A DNA stretch of 64,000 nt, from positions 83,511 to 147,510 of the forward strand of contig NW_019775397.1 of the NCBI RefSeq assembly GCF_001039355.2, read 5' to 3'. The first letter of the stretch is position 1; the number at the start of each line of letters is the position of its first letter. The stretch comes from Lingula anatina. Its lineage: Eukaryota > Brachiopoda > Lingulata > Lingulida > Lingulidae. The translations under genes and the position numbers were made by a program. Below the pieces are notes generated by a model. That model did not search any database. It was not told the DNA's origin and was given only the letters and a program-made list of their open reading frames with translations. This document shows, in pieces, positions 37,288 through 49,755 of the stretch.

Positions 37288-39376
37288 CTCATGATATCAA
37301 ACTAACAATGGACACCGATTATATGATTGATAATACAAAAGACTAAATCGATTCTTACTTACAATGTAATGTCAGCCGGCCTCGTGTAAAACTTATGAGA
37401 CGTGGACCATAAACGTTTTGTTTCAGTATAATTCCTCGGCCCATTGGTTGCATATCCTTTAAGGGCGAAAATTGTTATCTGTAACTAAACAGGCATATGA
37501 TATCACAGAATATTGTAAATCTGTATTTGTGCACCACGCATATTGTTGTAATACAAACATTAATTGTTACCTGGTTATACTGGAAATGACTGAAAAAAAT
37601 TAGCATCTGTAATTTTTGGGAAAGAAGAAATATGTCAAAGCAACTGGATTCTGAATATGTCAATGTTTATACTGTTACAAGTATCACTCCTGTATTATTT
37701 TTTTTTTTCAGTTTTAGAGAATTGTTTCCCCTGTAAAATAATCTACTGTATTGATGTTTAAAATTATTTTATTTATGTATTTACACTGTTGCAATGCATG
37801 TATCATTCTGAGAGGACAGAGAGGCGTTTGTTATAAATTGTACGAATGGGAAAATTTAATTGAAATGTTAATTGTTTAATCAATCTATATCTCATTAATG
37901 AAATTATCAATATAACATTTTTCATATATTAATATATTGTTGCATTCTCAATCTGAATATTTTTAATTGTTGTCTGTGTGTAAATTAATCGGGTTTAAAG
38001 TAAAGGATGGAAAAGCTGTAGTTCCGTTCAATTGCGCGGAATAAGTATCCCTGATCCTGGCACATATTTCTATCCGAGCAAAGATTTCGGTCGTAGTTAA
38101 GATTTCTGTGTGAACGCAGATTTCTGTCCAGGAGCACAGTTTTCGCCTCTGCCATATACGTCTCCCCTGACGCAGATTTCCAAAAGCGGAGAATTTCATC
38201 GTGAGCAACACAGGTATCGATATCTTTCTGGGGGTCCTGTTGCGTATTTAAAGGAGGGGTAAATCAGCATGTGGAAGATTAGATCTCGTGAGACGGTTTA
38301 GTGAATAGAAAACAGTTCCTGTGGATACACAATGTTGATAGTGCTTTCCTAACTCGGCTACGATTAATTTCTGATTCTGATTTGAATTTTTCTGGTTCAT
38401 GCAGAAAAAGGACAAAGAGCGCGGAAAATGTCTTGGGATCGTTTGCTAGACAGTCCCTTTCAACAAATTTCCAAAATCTCTTCAAAGAGACCCCTTGCGG
38501 TTTTTGTCATAAATTTTTCTACCCCACCTGGAGCATCCTCACAGTTACGCTTGAGAAATCTATTTCATTTACGTAAGACCAAATATGGACTTAAACCCAA
38601 TGCCGCCTCACGTGCCCTTTGCGTCTGGCTGTAGTGTCCCTCGGCCATTTTCATTGCTTGCTACTTCAATTCTCTCCGAATATCACAAAAATTACTCTAC
38701 GAAATCGTGTGCGAGTTTTTGCCAAATTTGTACAGGGACCATAGGTATACGGAAGAATTTAAATACGTAAAAAGTTACTCATGGGGCCTCTTAACCGACT
38801 CAGAAAGATCTTGGTTCCCGATTACGGATTCGATATAATTATGACAGATTTATTATGAGCGAACTACATTGCATCTAAGAGCATCTTCAGTAAGCTCCTT
38901 TAGCAGAATGTTAAAAAGTTAATTGATTACGGTACGTTTGACATTATACCCGATGGTACGTGTGAGGAGACTTTTTAGAATCTTTAAGATCCGGAGACGG
39001 TGATACCACTACGGCCATGATGATGTATTGCGGTAGATGTGACTTGACTCACACATTGCACATTAGTTATTTGTTGAGTTTTGTCATATGTCACACGCAT
39101 TCAGAAAACACGCTTCTCAATTCCTTCTGTAGGTAATCATACGACAGTTCATGTGATAATACAAAATTTTAAGATCATTAAATATTTTGTGAAGCGAGCG
39201 GTGAAGCAATAACGTTTCATCATGTTCTCGCCTAGCGAATATTGCTTCCACGTGCGAAGCCATAGTGTTAGGATTTGAAACGAGGCTCACAATCGGAACG
39301 AGGATCACTCATCGACGAATGAGATCGGATGGGAGTGACGTGTTCTGTTTACCTCAGGGTCACCTGTTCGTCATTT
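37288..39376. repeat. Downstream block D3 with 18-bp repeats and empty transposon site
   Basis: Near-identical to 44024-45971 (offset 6736 at the start). It contains four to five 18-bp units at 38064-38153 ('agatttc-gtc' core). At 39238-39246 the sequence 'aatattgct' is uninterrupted; the same place in block D4 carries the 8.7-kb transposon. Open frames of about 60 codons here (for example 38585-38770) have no domain and are kept only because the blocks are recent duplicates. Confidence 0.75.
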
Positions 39377-39453
39377 TATAATCTAGGTCGTTATGAAAGC
39401 CACAGCTGCCAGTTGAACAGAGACGTGAATGTCGTCAAAGTCCCATGTGAAAG
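39377..39453 (+). promoter_or_regulatory. TATA-like box and 5' noncoding exon of TRIM copy 4
   Basis: 'TATAAT' at 39377-39382, then a conserved stretch ending 'gtgaaag|gtaagggg' (donor at 39454). Same arrangement as at 26333-26433 and 54833-54909. Inferred. Confidence 0.4.
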
Positions 39454-42126
39454 GTAAGGGGAATTATATTTCATTTCTTATACATAAAGGTTATATTTAA
39501 ACTGCCTTCTCGCATATGAAATATATCTACATTGGTGTTATTGCGTAAAATGTGTAACAAACACATGTGCTAAGTATTTAAGGAAATTAGCGGCGCCATT
39601 TCAACGGCTCAGTCCATTCTGCGTGACTCTTTTAGGTTCCATCTTGGTTTAGGTAAAAGTATACTTCACATTTTCAACTACGCGTCTTCAACCAACAAGA
39701 GGCATACTTTAGTCTAGACTGAAATTGAGCGTTTTATTAGCTGGAGTGGCTCAGAAAAAAGAAAAGAAAAACTTTTGATTTCTCTCCCAGGCCTCATGCC
39801 GAAGGTAAACATGGGTGTTCTATTTCTTACGCTGCATTGAATCCAGGGTATTGAAAAAAAGAAAACGCTTACCTGTATTCTTTATTTGTAAACTACCCTA
39901 GCTCTTTCATGGGCGTGTTGCTTGCAGAACTATATGTGTATGTTAACAATCACAACAACTCGTCAGTATTGTAAGAAATAGGCAGGATCCCCAGCATTGT
40001 TTTAACAAAATAAGTCCCGGTGTGAAAGGAATGCATGTCCCCCAGGAACGAAGGTCCTACGGACCTCCGTTCCCGGGAAAACATGTCCTACGTTAGTGAG
40101 TTCGAATCCTCAGCAGCGATGTTACTCTATATGCAAATGTTATCGTGATTAATTCTCCATTTCAACAAACTAAACGCACTATATGTTGTTATATACAATT
40201 TGGATTATTTTGATGAGGGGAGATTTTAAATGTTTGATTTAAATATCTCCATTTTTCTAACGTTGAGCTATTTTAGAATTCATTTAATAACTCGAGGGAG
40301 ATTATACGAGGTCGTGGCCGAATTTCATTAGATAATTGTACGCAAAAGAGCACATGCTTTCTACTTTCACCTTAAAATACAAAGAATTAAAATGGGAAAT
40401 TCGGGATCCGCATGAAAGGCAAAAATTGCGCTCAGAACAATGTTAAGACTAACAGTAAAAATGCATGAATAAACAATAACAGACACATTCAATTTATTTA
40501 TTATACAATTATACACGTTTCATTTACATTCTCAAACTGCATAGTATGTCTCTCTAACTTCAAATATGCCCAATTATCATCAAAGCACCAAGTATAAAAT
40601 AATTAACTGTCACCCGAACAATATGTATACAAGTAGTAAGAATCCAAGGAATCATTCCTAGGAATACATGTCTTACGGACATGCATTACGGCGGACATCC
40701 ATGCCCTTCACACCGGCTTCTTTAAATGAAAGTGTCATACATGTTGTTTCAGCCCCTTTAGCAAAACATATATTAGTCTGCTTGCGCCTACTGCAACGAA
40801 AGGGTAAGGTTTTTGTGCACGCACAGCCAAGCAAAGTAAACATTTCTAATATACACTTTTCAAAAAAGTATTTGTGTTGCGGAGAAGAGGTACTACTTCC
40901 TTTAATGTTACTCGATATAAAGGGTGCTCGTTAAGAAAACAACTGTATACAAATATACCAGAAGGGTAATATGAAGTGTTTTATTAACAGGGTAGTAGAC
41001 ATAACCTGTGGTGGTTCTTTGGACTTTAAGATATACCAGGGTCTTTTGTTTGAGAGAATGGCAGCAAAGTTCTAAAATCCGCAAAGGTTATATTTTCATA
41101 CATTTTCTCAGGCTCGCATACTGCTTTTTGTCATACTTAGAATTTAGTGTAAAACATTGTCTATTAGTCAAAATATTACTGAAAACTCGAATAACAATTA
41201 CTTTCACGAAAGGTTATTGCATGTTTAAATACTTTTAAAAGCTGCATTGCTTATCTCAGTGAAATGCATAAACATCTTAGACAGGGTAATATTGAGATTT
41301 TGCCTGTATAAAAAATGTTACTGTAGGCATCCACAGCGGTAAAAGGTATAGAAACACTCTGAAGTCAAGTCTCTTGTAAAATATTTGATGAACCAAACCA
41401 AACCATGCAAGGAAATTTTACAGTAGCGTACCCGAGGGTGAAGGGAGGTTGGGTTGGGTACACCGGACACGTGTTCCTCCCTTAACCTCTTTGGTACCCT
41501 TTTTCCCCTCCCAGATTACAATATAACAAGCCAAACCTTGCCTCAATATATTATAGTACATGGCATATAGTCTAATTGGTTGACCAGACACTCGAGCTTT
41601 TTAATGCATCTTGTTTGGAAACTAATTGGTTGTCCTGACGCTCGAGAGCATAAAATAAAATGATGATACGCAGTACTAACGCCATATTGATTGATTGACA
41701 GGGTCTACTTGAATATACAGAATAGCCGTCAGAGATCATCGACCGCATAGCTCATTTTAAAGCTAGATAACGAGCTCCCAAAGTGTATATTTTGATATAT
41801 CAGTTCGGATAGTTGGATTGCATTCGTTGGGGTCATTTAGCATGCGTGACATGCCTGGTTTTATAAATTATCTTTTCAATATATGTAAGTGAGCTACCGG
41901 TGTGTACTTTTCTTTGGAATTTGTACAGGAATGAATATCATAGAATTACGCATGTAAAATAATAACTATATTCGATTCTCACAACTACTTTTTCCACATT
42001 ACATTTGTCGATTCCCTATTTTACAGAAATCTGATTATTATGACGTCTACCTCCACCACCATATACTTTAGCATATAATTGACTAATTTTAATTTCTCTT
42101 TTTTTAAGATACTGGTCCTTAGAGTC
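39454..42126. other. 5' intron/upstream block of TRIM copy 4
   Basis: Nearly the same as 54910-57742. Compared with the block of gene 1 it has an extra ~650 bp at about 40029-40687 with short inverted ends ('aatgcatgtcc' / 'ggacatgcatt'), possibly an old insertion. Near the end 'ttttttaagatactggtcc' replaces the 'aatacaggtcc' acceptor of gene 1. Open frames such as 40668-40934 are not kept in the gene 1 block, so they were not called. Confidence 0.5.
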
Positions 42127-44023
42127 ATGTCTCTGTCCAAGATCCTAACGGAAGATTTCTTAACGTGCAGCATATGCCTTGGAAAGTTCAAAAACCCCAA
42201 GGTCCTCGGCTGTACACATACGTTTTGCCAGCATTGCCTCCAAGACCATTTGGACAGAAATTTTCAAGGTCAGTCTGGCTTCCCTTGTCCTATCTGTAGG
42301 CGTCAATGTGACCTCCCTGGGGGCGGTGTAAATGGTTTACAAACAAACCATCTTCTGGTCAGCATATCACACACACTTGGTCAAGTAGAAAAAGCCAAGG
42401 CTGCTAAGAAATGTAAAGTGTGTTGTCTGAAAAATGTCCTCAATCCACCCACGGCAAGGAAAGTATGGACTGCAAGGAAAGTATGTGTGAAGCTTGTTCT
42501 TCAGACCAACTGCTTCATAAGTTAAATCGTGATCACAAACTGTTTCCTGTCGACCAGTTTGACAGTGACGATTACGTGACAGAGCTGCGTGCCCGACAAA
42601 ACACCCTTAGTGACCACAACAACAAGGACCCCGTAGAAATCTTCTGTCCAGTGTGTAAAAAGTTCATCTGCGTTGGTTGTATGGTTTTAGAACACCAGGG
42701 GCACAATTGCCTAAGAATCAACATTGCTGCTGACAAACGCAAGGAAAAACTAAAATTCCACGTGAAGCCCATCGAGAAGAAAAGTCTTCTCTTCGATCAG
42801 TTCAAAACCGCTGCTGAGGACCAGAAAGCATCAGTAGAAGAAGGAAGAAAGACAGCAAAGTCTCAAGTTAAGAAGCAGTTAGAGCTAATAATTCAGCTCA
42901 CCAGTCAACATGCCGATAATCTTCTGAAAGAAATAGACACCAAATCGAATGCTTAATTAGATACTTTAAATGAATTAATTGAAACTGCAACCGCCAACCA
43001 AAACCGACTGGACGACGTTGTTGACTTCTCGAGAAAGCTCATAAACCACGGGAACGATATGGATGTTCTGCAAATGGCCCCAGTCTGTGAGCAAAGCGTC
43101 GAGAGCGTTCAGACTATCGACATCCCGACCCTGCCTGCAGCCAGGACCAGGCTCCAGCTTATCACCAAAGACATGGAGGAGTGCGTTACCAATATCAACA
43201 GTTGCCTTGGAGACGTGGTTCCCGCTGCCAGTGGAAGATTGGTGACATCATTCAAAGAAGAACTGAGCAAGTGTCCCGAGGAAGTGATCAGTCGCTTGAC
43301 CACCGATGCGAATTGCGACATCCTCATTAGTATTTTTGTAAGGATAAGGCACGGAATAGGATCCACATCTACGACAACAACTTTGTCCTACAAGACACGA
43401 TTCCTAACCCAAGAGCAGCAGAAAAGGACCCCTTTGCCGGGATTGCCATTGATGATGACGGTAACATCGTCACTAGATGTCAGGGATCAAATGAAATCAT
43501 TGCCTTCACCAAAACAGGGGACCAAGTCAGATCATTCCACAGTAAGTCACCACATGCAGTAGCGGTCAACAGCAAGGGTCATTATGTTGTAGCCGGTTTC
43601 AATACCCTGACTGTGCACCACAAGGATGGCAAGGTCCTGAAGACGGCACCAGACCCAGAGGGTAAATATACCAAACACATCCACTGTGACGTGAATGATG
43701 GCGCCATAGTTTCAGATCCAGCATCTCATCACATCGTTGTCTACGATTCCACTCTCCAGCTCAAATACAGATATGGTACCCAGGGTGCTGGGGATGGACA
43801 GGTGGGCAGGCCGTGCGGCACGTGCTGCTTGGATAATGGAGACATAATTGTAACAGACCCCGGCAACTACCGTCTACACCTGGTGTCATCAGATGGGGAA
43901 TTCAAGCAGATTCTTTTAAGCAAAGAAGATGGAATTCGCGTTCCTGTAGATGTAGTACTGAATCGTTTTGGACAACTGGTAGTCGGGGAAGAGAGAGGTG
44001 GGATTAAAGTTTTCCAGTTATGA
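42127..44023 (+). pseudogene. TRIM-type gene copy 4, disrupted
   Basis: Same layout as copies 1 and 5 but broken three times. (1) A net 4-bp loss at about 42464-42476 shifts the frame in the first B-box. (2) A nonsense TAA at 42954-42956 arises where copy 5 has 'gccaaa' (here 'gcttaa'). (3) A second net 4-bp loss at about 43337 shifts the frame at the start of the propeller. The first ligand of B-box 2 is also changed (Cys to Ser in 'NTLSDHNN'). RING residues are intact. The last part (43613-44023) is open and almost identical to copy 3. A short RING-only product could still be made from the first 110 or so codons. Confidence 0.85.
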
Positions 44024-45962
44024 CTCATGATATCAAACTAACAATGGACACCGATTATATGATTGATAATACAAAAGACTAAATCGATTCTTACTTACAA
44101 TGTAATGTCAGCCGGCCTCGTGTAAAACTTATGAGACGTGGACCATAAACGTTTTGTTTCAGTATAATTCCTCGGCCCATTGGTTGCATATCCTTTAAGG
44201 GCGAAAATTGTTATCTGTAACTAAACAGGCATATGATATCACAGAATATTGTAAATCTGTATTTGTGCACCACGCATATTGTTGTAATAAAAACATTAAT
44301 TGTTACCTGGTTATACTGGAAATGACTGAAAAAAATTAGCATCTGTAATTTTTGGGAAAGAAGAAATATGTCAAAGCAACTGGATTCTGAATATGTCAAT
44401 GTTTATACTGTTACAAGTATCACTCCTCTATTATTTTTTTCAGTTTTAGAGAATTGTTTCCCCTGTAAAATAATCTACTGTATTGATGTTTAAAATTATT
44501 TTCTTTATGTATTTACACTGTTGCAATGCATGTATCATTCTGAGAGGACAGAGAGGCGTTTGTTATAAATTGTTCGAATGGGAAAATTTAATTGAAAAGT
44601 TAATTGTTTAATCAATCTATATCTCATTAATTAAATTATCAATATAACATTTTTCAAATATTAATATATTGTTGCATTCTCAATCTGAATATTTGTAATT
44701 GTTGTCTGTGTGTAAATTAATCGGGTTTAAAGTAAAGGATGGAAAAGTTGTAGTTCCGTTCAATTGCGCGGAATAAGTATCCCTGATCCTGACACATATT
44801 TCTATCCGAGCAAAGATTTCGGTCGTAGTTAAGATTTCTGTCTGAACGCAGATTTCCGTCCAGGAGCACAGTTTTCGCCTCTGCCACATACGTCTCCCCT
44901 GACGCAGATTTCCCAAAGCGGAGAATTTCATCGTGAGCAACGCAGGAATCGATAACTTTCTGGGGGTCCTGTTGCGTATTTAAAGGAGGGGTAAATCAGC
45001 ATGTAGAAGATTAGATTTCGTGAGACGGTTTAGTGAATACAAAACAGTTCCTGTGGATACACAATGTTGATAGTGCTTTCCTAATTCGGCTACGACTAAT
45101 TTCTGATTCTGATTTGAATTTTTCTGGTTCATGCAGAAAAAGGACAAAGAGCGCGGAAAATGTCTTGGAATCGTTTGCTAGACAGTCCCTTTCAACAAAT
45201 TTCCCCAATCTCTTCTAAGGGACCCCTTGCGGTTTTTGTCATAAATTTTTCTAACCCTCCTGGATTATCCTCACAGTTTCCCTTGAAAAGTCTATGTCAT
45301 TAACGTAAGACCAAATATGGACTTAAACCCAATGCCGCCTCACGTGCCCTTTGCGTCTGGCTGTAGTGTCCCTCAGCCATTTTCTTTGCTTGCTACTTCA
45401 ATTCTCTCCGAATATCACAAAAATTACACTACGAAATCGTGTGCTAGTCTTTGCCAAATTTGTACAGGGGCCATAGGTATACGGCGGAATTTAAATACGT
45501 AAAAAGTTACTCGTGGGACCTCTTAACCGACTCAGAAAGATCTTGGTTCCCGATTACCGATTCGATATAATTATGACAGATTTGTATGAGCGAACTACAT
45601 CGCATCTAAGAGCATCTTCAGTAAGCTCCTTTAGCAGAATGTTAAACACTTAATTGGTTACGGTATACATTATACCCGATGGTACGTGTGAGGAGACTTT
45701 TTAGAAGCTTTATGATCCGGAGACGGTGGTACAACAACGGCCATGATGATGTATTGCAGTAGATGTGACTTGACTCACACATTGCACATTAGTTATTTGT
45801 TGAGTTTTGTCATTTTTCACCCGCATTCAGAAAACACGCTTCTCAATTCCTTTGGTAGATAATCATACGACAATTCATGTGATAATACAAATTTTAAGAT
45901 CAATTAATACTTTGTGAAGCGAGCAGTGAAGTGATAATGCTTCATCACGTTCTCGCCTAGCG
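44024..45962. repeat. Downstream block D4 up to the transposon insertion
   Basis: Near copy of 37288-39237. The 18-bp units lie at 44796-44885 (atatttctatccgagcaa, agatttcggtcgtagtta, agatttctgtctgaacgc, agatttccgtccaggagc). The block continues on the far side of the transposon at 54690. No gene seen. Confidence 0.75.
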
Positions 45963-45971
45963 AATATTGCT

Positions 45972-46112
45972 CATTCGGAACTCCTCGACAATTTCCGGCT
46001 ATCTTCCGAACGCCTTGAAACTAGTCTCGGATGTATGACAGTAAAAAATGTCGCCTACGCACAACATATGTGATCAGGTCAAGAACCCGGATGGACGGCG
46101 CCGCATCACTAA
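45972..46112. repeat. Subterminal inverted repeat, left arm
   Basis: Two segments, 45972-45997 and about 46077-46112, are the inverse of 54518-54543 and 54474-54508. The second includes the sequence 'gatggacggcgccgcatcac', which on the minus strand at 54481-54501 is the transposase start region. So the left end holds a copy of the transposase leader and first codons. In the left arm the two segments are separated by about 80 bp of other sequence, but in the right arm they nearly touch. Confidence 0.75.
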
Positions 46113-46167
46113 TGTATACCGCAATCAAAACAATATAGTTCCCCCAAAACACGTGGATCTAACAAAT

Positions 46168-48206
46168 ATGGCGTCATTCGACGAATGTATTGAATATGCA
46201 CTATCTTCCTGCCCACTTTTTAAAGATCAAGACTTCAAACTACGTGAAAAACAACTGGAAACACTGAGGATATTGTTCGAAGGAAAAGACTGCGTGTCCT
46301 CCATTTTACCAACTGGCTATGGGAAGAGCGTAATTTTTCAGTTGCTGCCTTGGTTTCTCCAACATAAACTTAAGAAAAAAACAACCGATGATCGTCTTGG
46401 TGGTTTCCCCACTAAACTCCCTAATACAAGACCAGATTTCAAATTTGAGAAGAGTAGGCATAGCTGCGTGTACTATCAATATATCAGGTAGATTCCCCTT
46501 CGTTTTCTTCCTCTTCTCTCACAGAATTTAAATCACAATATTAATAACAAATAGGGTTATTATTGCTGCTCTTGATTTAATAACAACAACGATGAATATA
46601 TAATTAAAATGAGGAAAGAATTTGTTAAGAATAGTAAGAATGTATAATTATTTATTATGCCTAAATAAACATGATAAAGAGCAATGTGTAATTATTTGAC
46701 AACTAAAAGAGAAGATACAACTTCGACTACCCCTAGTAAAATAATCAGCCTATATTACAGGCCTACTAGTAAGTCAGAGATACAGAATTAGTCTAATAAT
46801 AAGCTAAGTGATAACATCAACAAAATGTATTATATAAATATTATTGACTAGATAGAGTAATATAGGCTATATTAATTTAAATCAGACCAAATCAATTATG
46901 TTAGTTTACACACATTTTAGTATTAATATTTACAATATCTTGTTTCAATCTACATTTAGGTACAAAAGGAATGACATATAATGAAGCTGGCGGTGATGAA
47001 GTTTCTAGTGACGATGAGGAAGGAAACAATTTGGAAGACAGGGCAGTCCTGGAATGTGATGTGCCGTTTGACATGATTGAAAAGGGTGCCTACAAAATAA
47101 TATATGCTCATCCGGAGACATTCCAAAAAACAAAGTTTGCTCAAGTTATTAGAAGGAAAGTGTATCAAGAACTTGTCTGTGCGGTTGTTATTGACGAAGT
47201 TCATATGATATCTGAATGGTAAGATTTGATAGTGTGATCAGTGTTTTCAGAGGCAGTTCAGTAGGGTTACACTCCAAGGATTGACCTTCAATAGAATAAT
47301 TATTTAACTTTATTAAATTCACTATTAGACTGAAAAACTTATTACACAATGAATATAATGCCTCATAGCAAATTCTCTTCTCGTCTGTTTTGCAGGGGAG
47401 ATGACTTTCGTCCGGCCTTTAAAAAGCTTGGTGAGCTTATTTGTGTGTTTGATGGAAGCAGACATCTGGTATTAACAGCTACGGCAACACCTGCAGCAGT
47501 AAAGAGCCTAGTCAAGTTACTCAACTTTAAAGATCATGTCGTAGTCTCCGCTAATGTTGATAGACCCAACATCTACATCGAAATCTGCAAAAGATTACCA
47601 AACATTCATAAGTTTGAAAAGCTAGATGGAATAATTCAGCCAATCGCTGAAGAACTGAAGGAAAAACAACACGATTTCCCAGTTACTATAATTAATGTGG
47701 ATAACTTGGAGTCATTAGGATATTTCTACCAGTTTGTTTCATACCATCTACAAGAAAAGGGCTACAAAGGTGAACAGATTCCACAAAATCGAATCTTTGG
47801 ACAATATCACAAGGATTACCCCGATGACATGAAACAGTTAATTATTGGAGAACTAGTGAAACCAAATCCCACTATACGTCTTGTTATGGCCACAGTGGCT
47901 CTTGGTATGGGCATTAATGCGCCAAGTGTTGAAAGGATAATACACTCTCGGCCACCCACAACATTAGAAAAGTATCAACAAGAGATAGGGCGTGCTGGTA
48001 GAGCTGGTCAACCTGCCCATGCCATCATGTATTACAACAACAGTGATATTGCTAAAAATAGGAAAGGTTTGTCTGATGTAATGGCTCAATTTTGTAAACA
48101 GGATGGCTGCTACAGGAGGACACTAGTGAATTACTTTGGATTTGATGAAGTTTTATACAAAGGAGAAAGGCACAACTGTTGTTCAAATTGTAGAGGTAGC
48201 AGCTAA
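46168..48206 (+). CDS. RecQ-like SF2 DNA helicase of the transposon (three exons, one frameshift)
   Basis: Exons 46168-46487, 46960-47218 and 47396-48206, GT-AG introns, phases matching. Motifs in order: I 'LPTGYGKSVIFQ', Ia 'VVSPLNSLIQDQ', II 'VVIDEVHMISEW' (DEVH box), the RecQ-type 'WGDDFRPAF', III 'LTATATP', then 'RPNIY', V 'MATVALGMGINAPSVE' and VI 'QEIGRAGRAG', followed by a Cys-rich zinc-binding tail ('CKQDGCYRR' ... 'CCSNC'). Expected length is about 462 aa. Motif Ia lies one frame away from motif I: an A7 run at 46375-46381 has one base too many. This is either a disabling mutation or a base-call error in a homopolymer. The start at 46168 has a good context (AAAT-ATG-G); the frame is also open back to an ATG at 46048, inside the subterminal repeat. 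It is likely to unwind DNA during transposition (inference). Confidence 0.8.
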
Positions 48207-48365
48207 ATTACTACATCTAAACCAATCTCAAAACTACTCATTGGGACAGATTTGTTTTTCAATAAGATTTATAAAAATTGGCATCAGATTGATTGTATGA
48301 TACCTGTATATATATTTTCGTGAGAATTAAATTTTAGATTTCAAATACTATACCTACCTAGCTGC

Positions 48366-49665
48366 CAGTGGCGGCTCTAGAACTTTCATTTGGAGGGGGC
48401 CAAAGGCAAGGCCCAAAGGGCCGATGCCACAGGGCCAGGGGGCCTGGGGGCCGCTTTAGGCCCCCAGAAGCCAATGGATGTTAATGGCTGGATATTAATT
48501 CTGAGGGTTTTTGAGGGGCTATTCTACATTGGAAAGGGTTAAAGATAATACTAAATTTTAATAGATAAAGTTATTCTTACTTTCTGACTTTATGTCAGCA
48601 GATGTGAAAATCTCCGAAGTTGACCCTCCCAAGAAATTATGTTTGGGTTCACTGATGCACCTTGTGACCACTGACAGGTCAGGTCAGAAGATCACCGATC
48701 TTAGTACTTGTCACCCCTCAGTGACTCAACATCAGCTCCTGTAGTCTTAGTTTCTTAAAATTTCTTTGCAAATATATAACACCAAGCCGTAGTTATGTTT
48801 CTAGAGACTCACTACAATCTATGTGATCTCCACCTTTATTCTGTATAATCCAGGTATTGGTGTCACTGGTCCACATCTATCTGCTGACTATATGTTCTAC
48901 TCTATACTACTTCTGACTACTTCACGTGAAGACACAAGACTCTAATGACAGTATATTGCAAATTCTTCTCCTTATATACTTATACACAAGGACCATTACA
49001 TTGCAGTGATTCCTTAAGCAAGTCAGAGATATTGAAGCCAATTAACAGAATTAAGACATATTGCAGGAGACCTTTAACACAATTAGATCAAGGCTGATTT
49101 AAACTTAAACTAGAAGATGAAGCCATAAATGAAGTTATTCAGTCCTGAAAACATCCTGCAGAACTTTAATGTAATTTTAACTTGGACATCTAAATACATT
49201 TACTATACACTGACATCTGACTTGATTTGTATAGAAGTTTAATGTAATTTACTTAAATATTCACTTAATATAATTTTAAGACATCTAAATATAATTTAAT
49301 TACATATAACTTGAACTGAAATAGGGATTTTCTGAAATTAAATTTTGCCATGAAATCACCTCTATGATACATATCTACATTGAAGCAAAACTTCCCATGC
49401 GGCAGAAACAAGACGCGCACATAAATATAATAATAATCTATATTTTACATTGTAGTCGTACTCGCACCCGCACCTGCACACACATGGAAACGAGCCTTAG
49501 GCTAACACGTGATTATGTAGTGATTTTGCTTCATGATAAAATTCAACTACAGTACATAGTTGTCACGGCTTCATCACCAGAAATCAAATGTTTATCACCC
49601 AACCTGTCTGCTGGGTAGCTACCTAAAAGTGCTGTTATTTGAATGACTTGAGTTTTTTAAATCTT

Positions 49666-49696
<31 letters not shown>

Positions 49697-49755
49697 GGAG
49701 AACCTTTGGGGGGGGGGGCATGGCCCCCCTGGCGCCCCCCTTGGAGCCACCACTG
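48366..49755. mobile_element. hAT-like non-autonomous element nested in the transposon (1390 bp)
   Basis: Ends 'cagtggcggctc' and 'gagccaccactg' are inverted with one mismatch. Flanked by an exact 8-bp duplication 'ctagctgc' (48358-48365 and 49756-49763), the hAT length. Purine/pyrimidine-rich stretches (ggagggggcc, a poly-T run and poly-G at 49670-49730) lie next to the ends. No transposase is recognised inside; the 49364-49618 frame has no domain. The right-hand copy of the duplication contains the stop codon of the minus-strand transposase gene. Confidence 0.85.

Noticed and set aside
38585-38770. 61-codon open frame kept at 38585-38770 and 45317-45502
   Set aside because: Several substitutions change amino acids without any sign of constraint, and no domain or transcript signal is seen.
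40090-40115. tRNA-like B-box 'gagttcgaatcctc' in the upstream block of TRIM copies 4 and 5
   Set aside because: No A-box, acceptor stem or cloverleaf could be built around it; at most an old tRNA-derived repeat.
40668-40934. 88-codon open frame kept at 40668-40934 and 56282-56548
   Set aside because: Its conservation is explained by the recent block duplication; the homologous stretch near gene 1 (about 27000-27180) has no such frame, and no domain is visible.
37092-46000. Blocks D3/U4 and D4/U5 as two alleles wrongly placed in tandem
   Set aside because: No n lies between 37092 and 61087 and the gene bodies between them differ strongly (pseudogene versus intact), so tandem paralogs are more likely; long reads could still overturn this.
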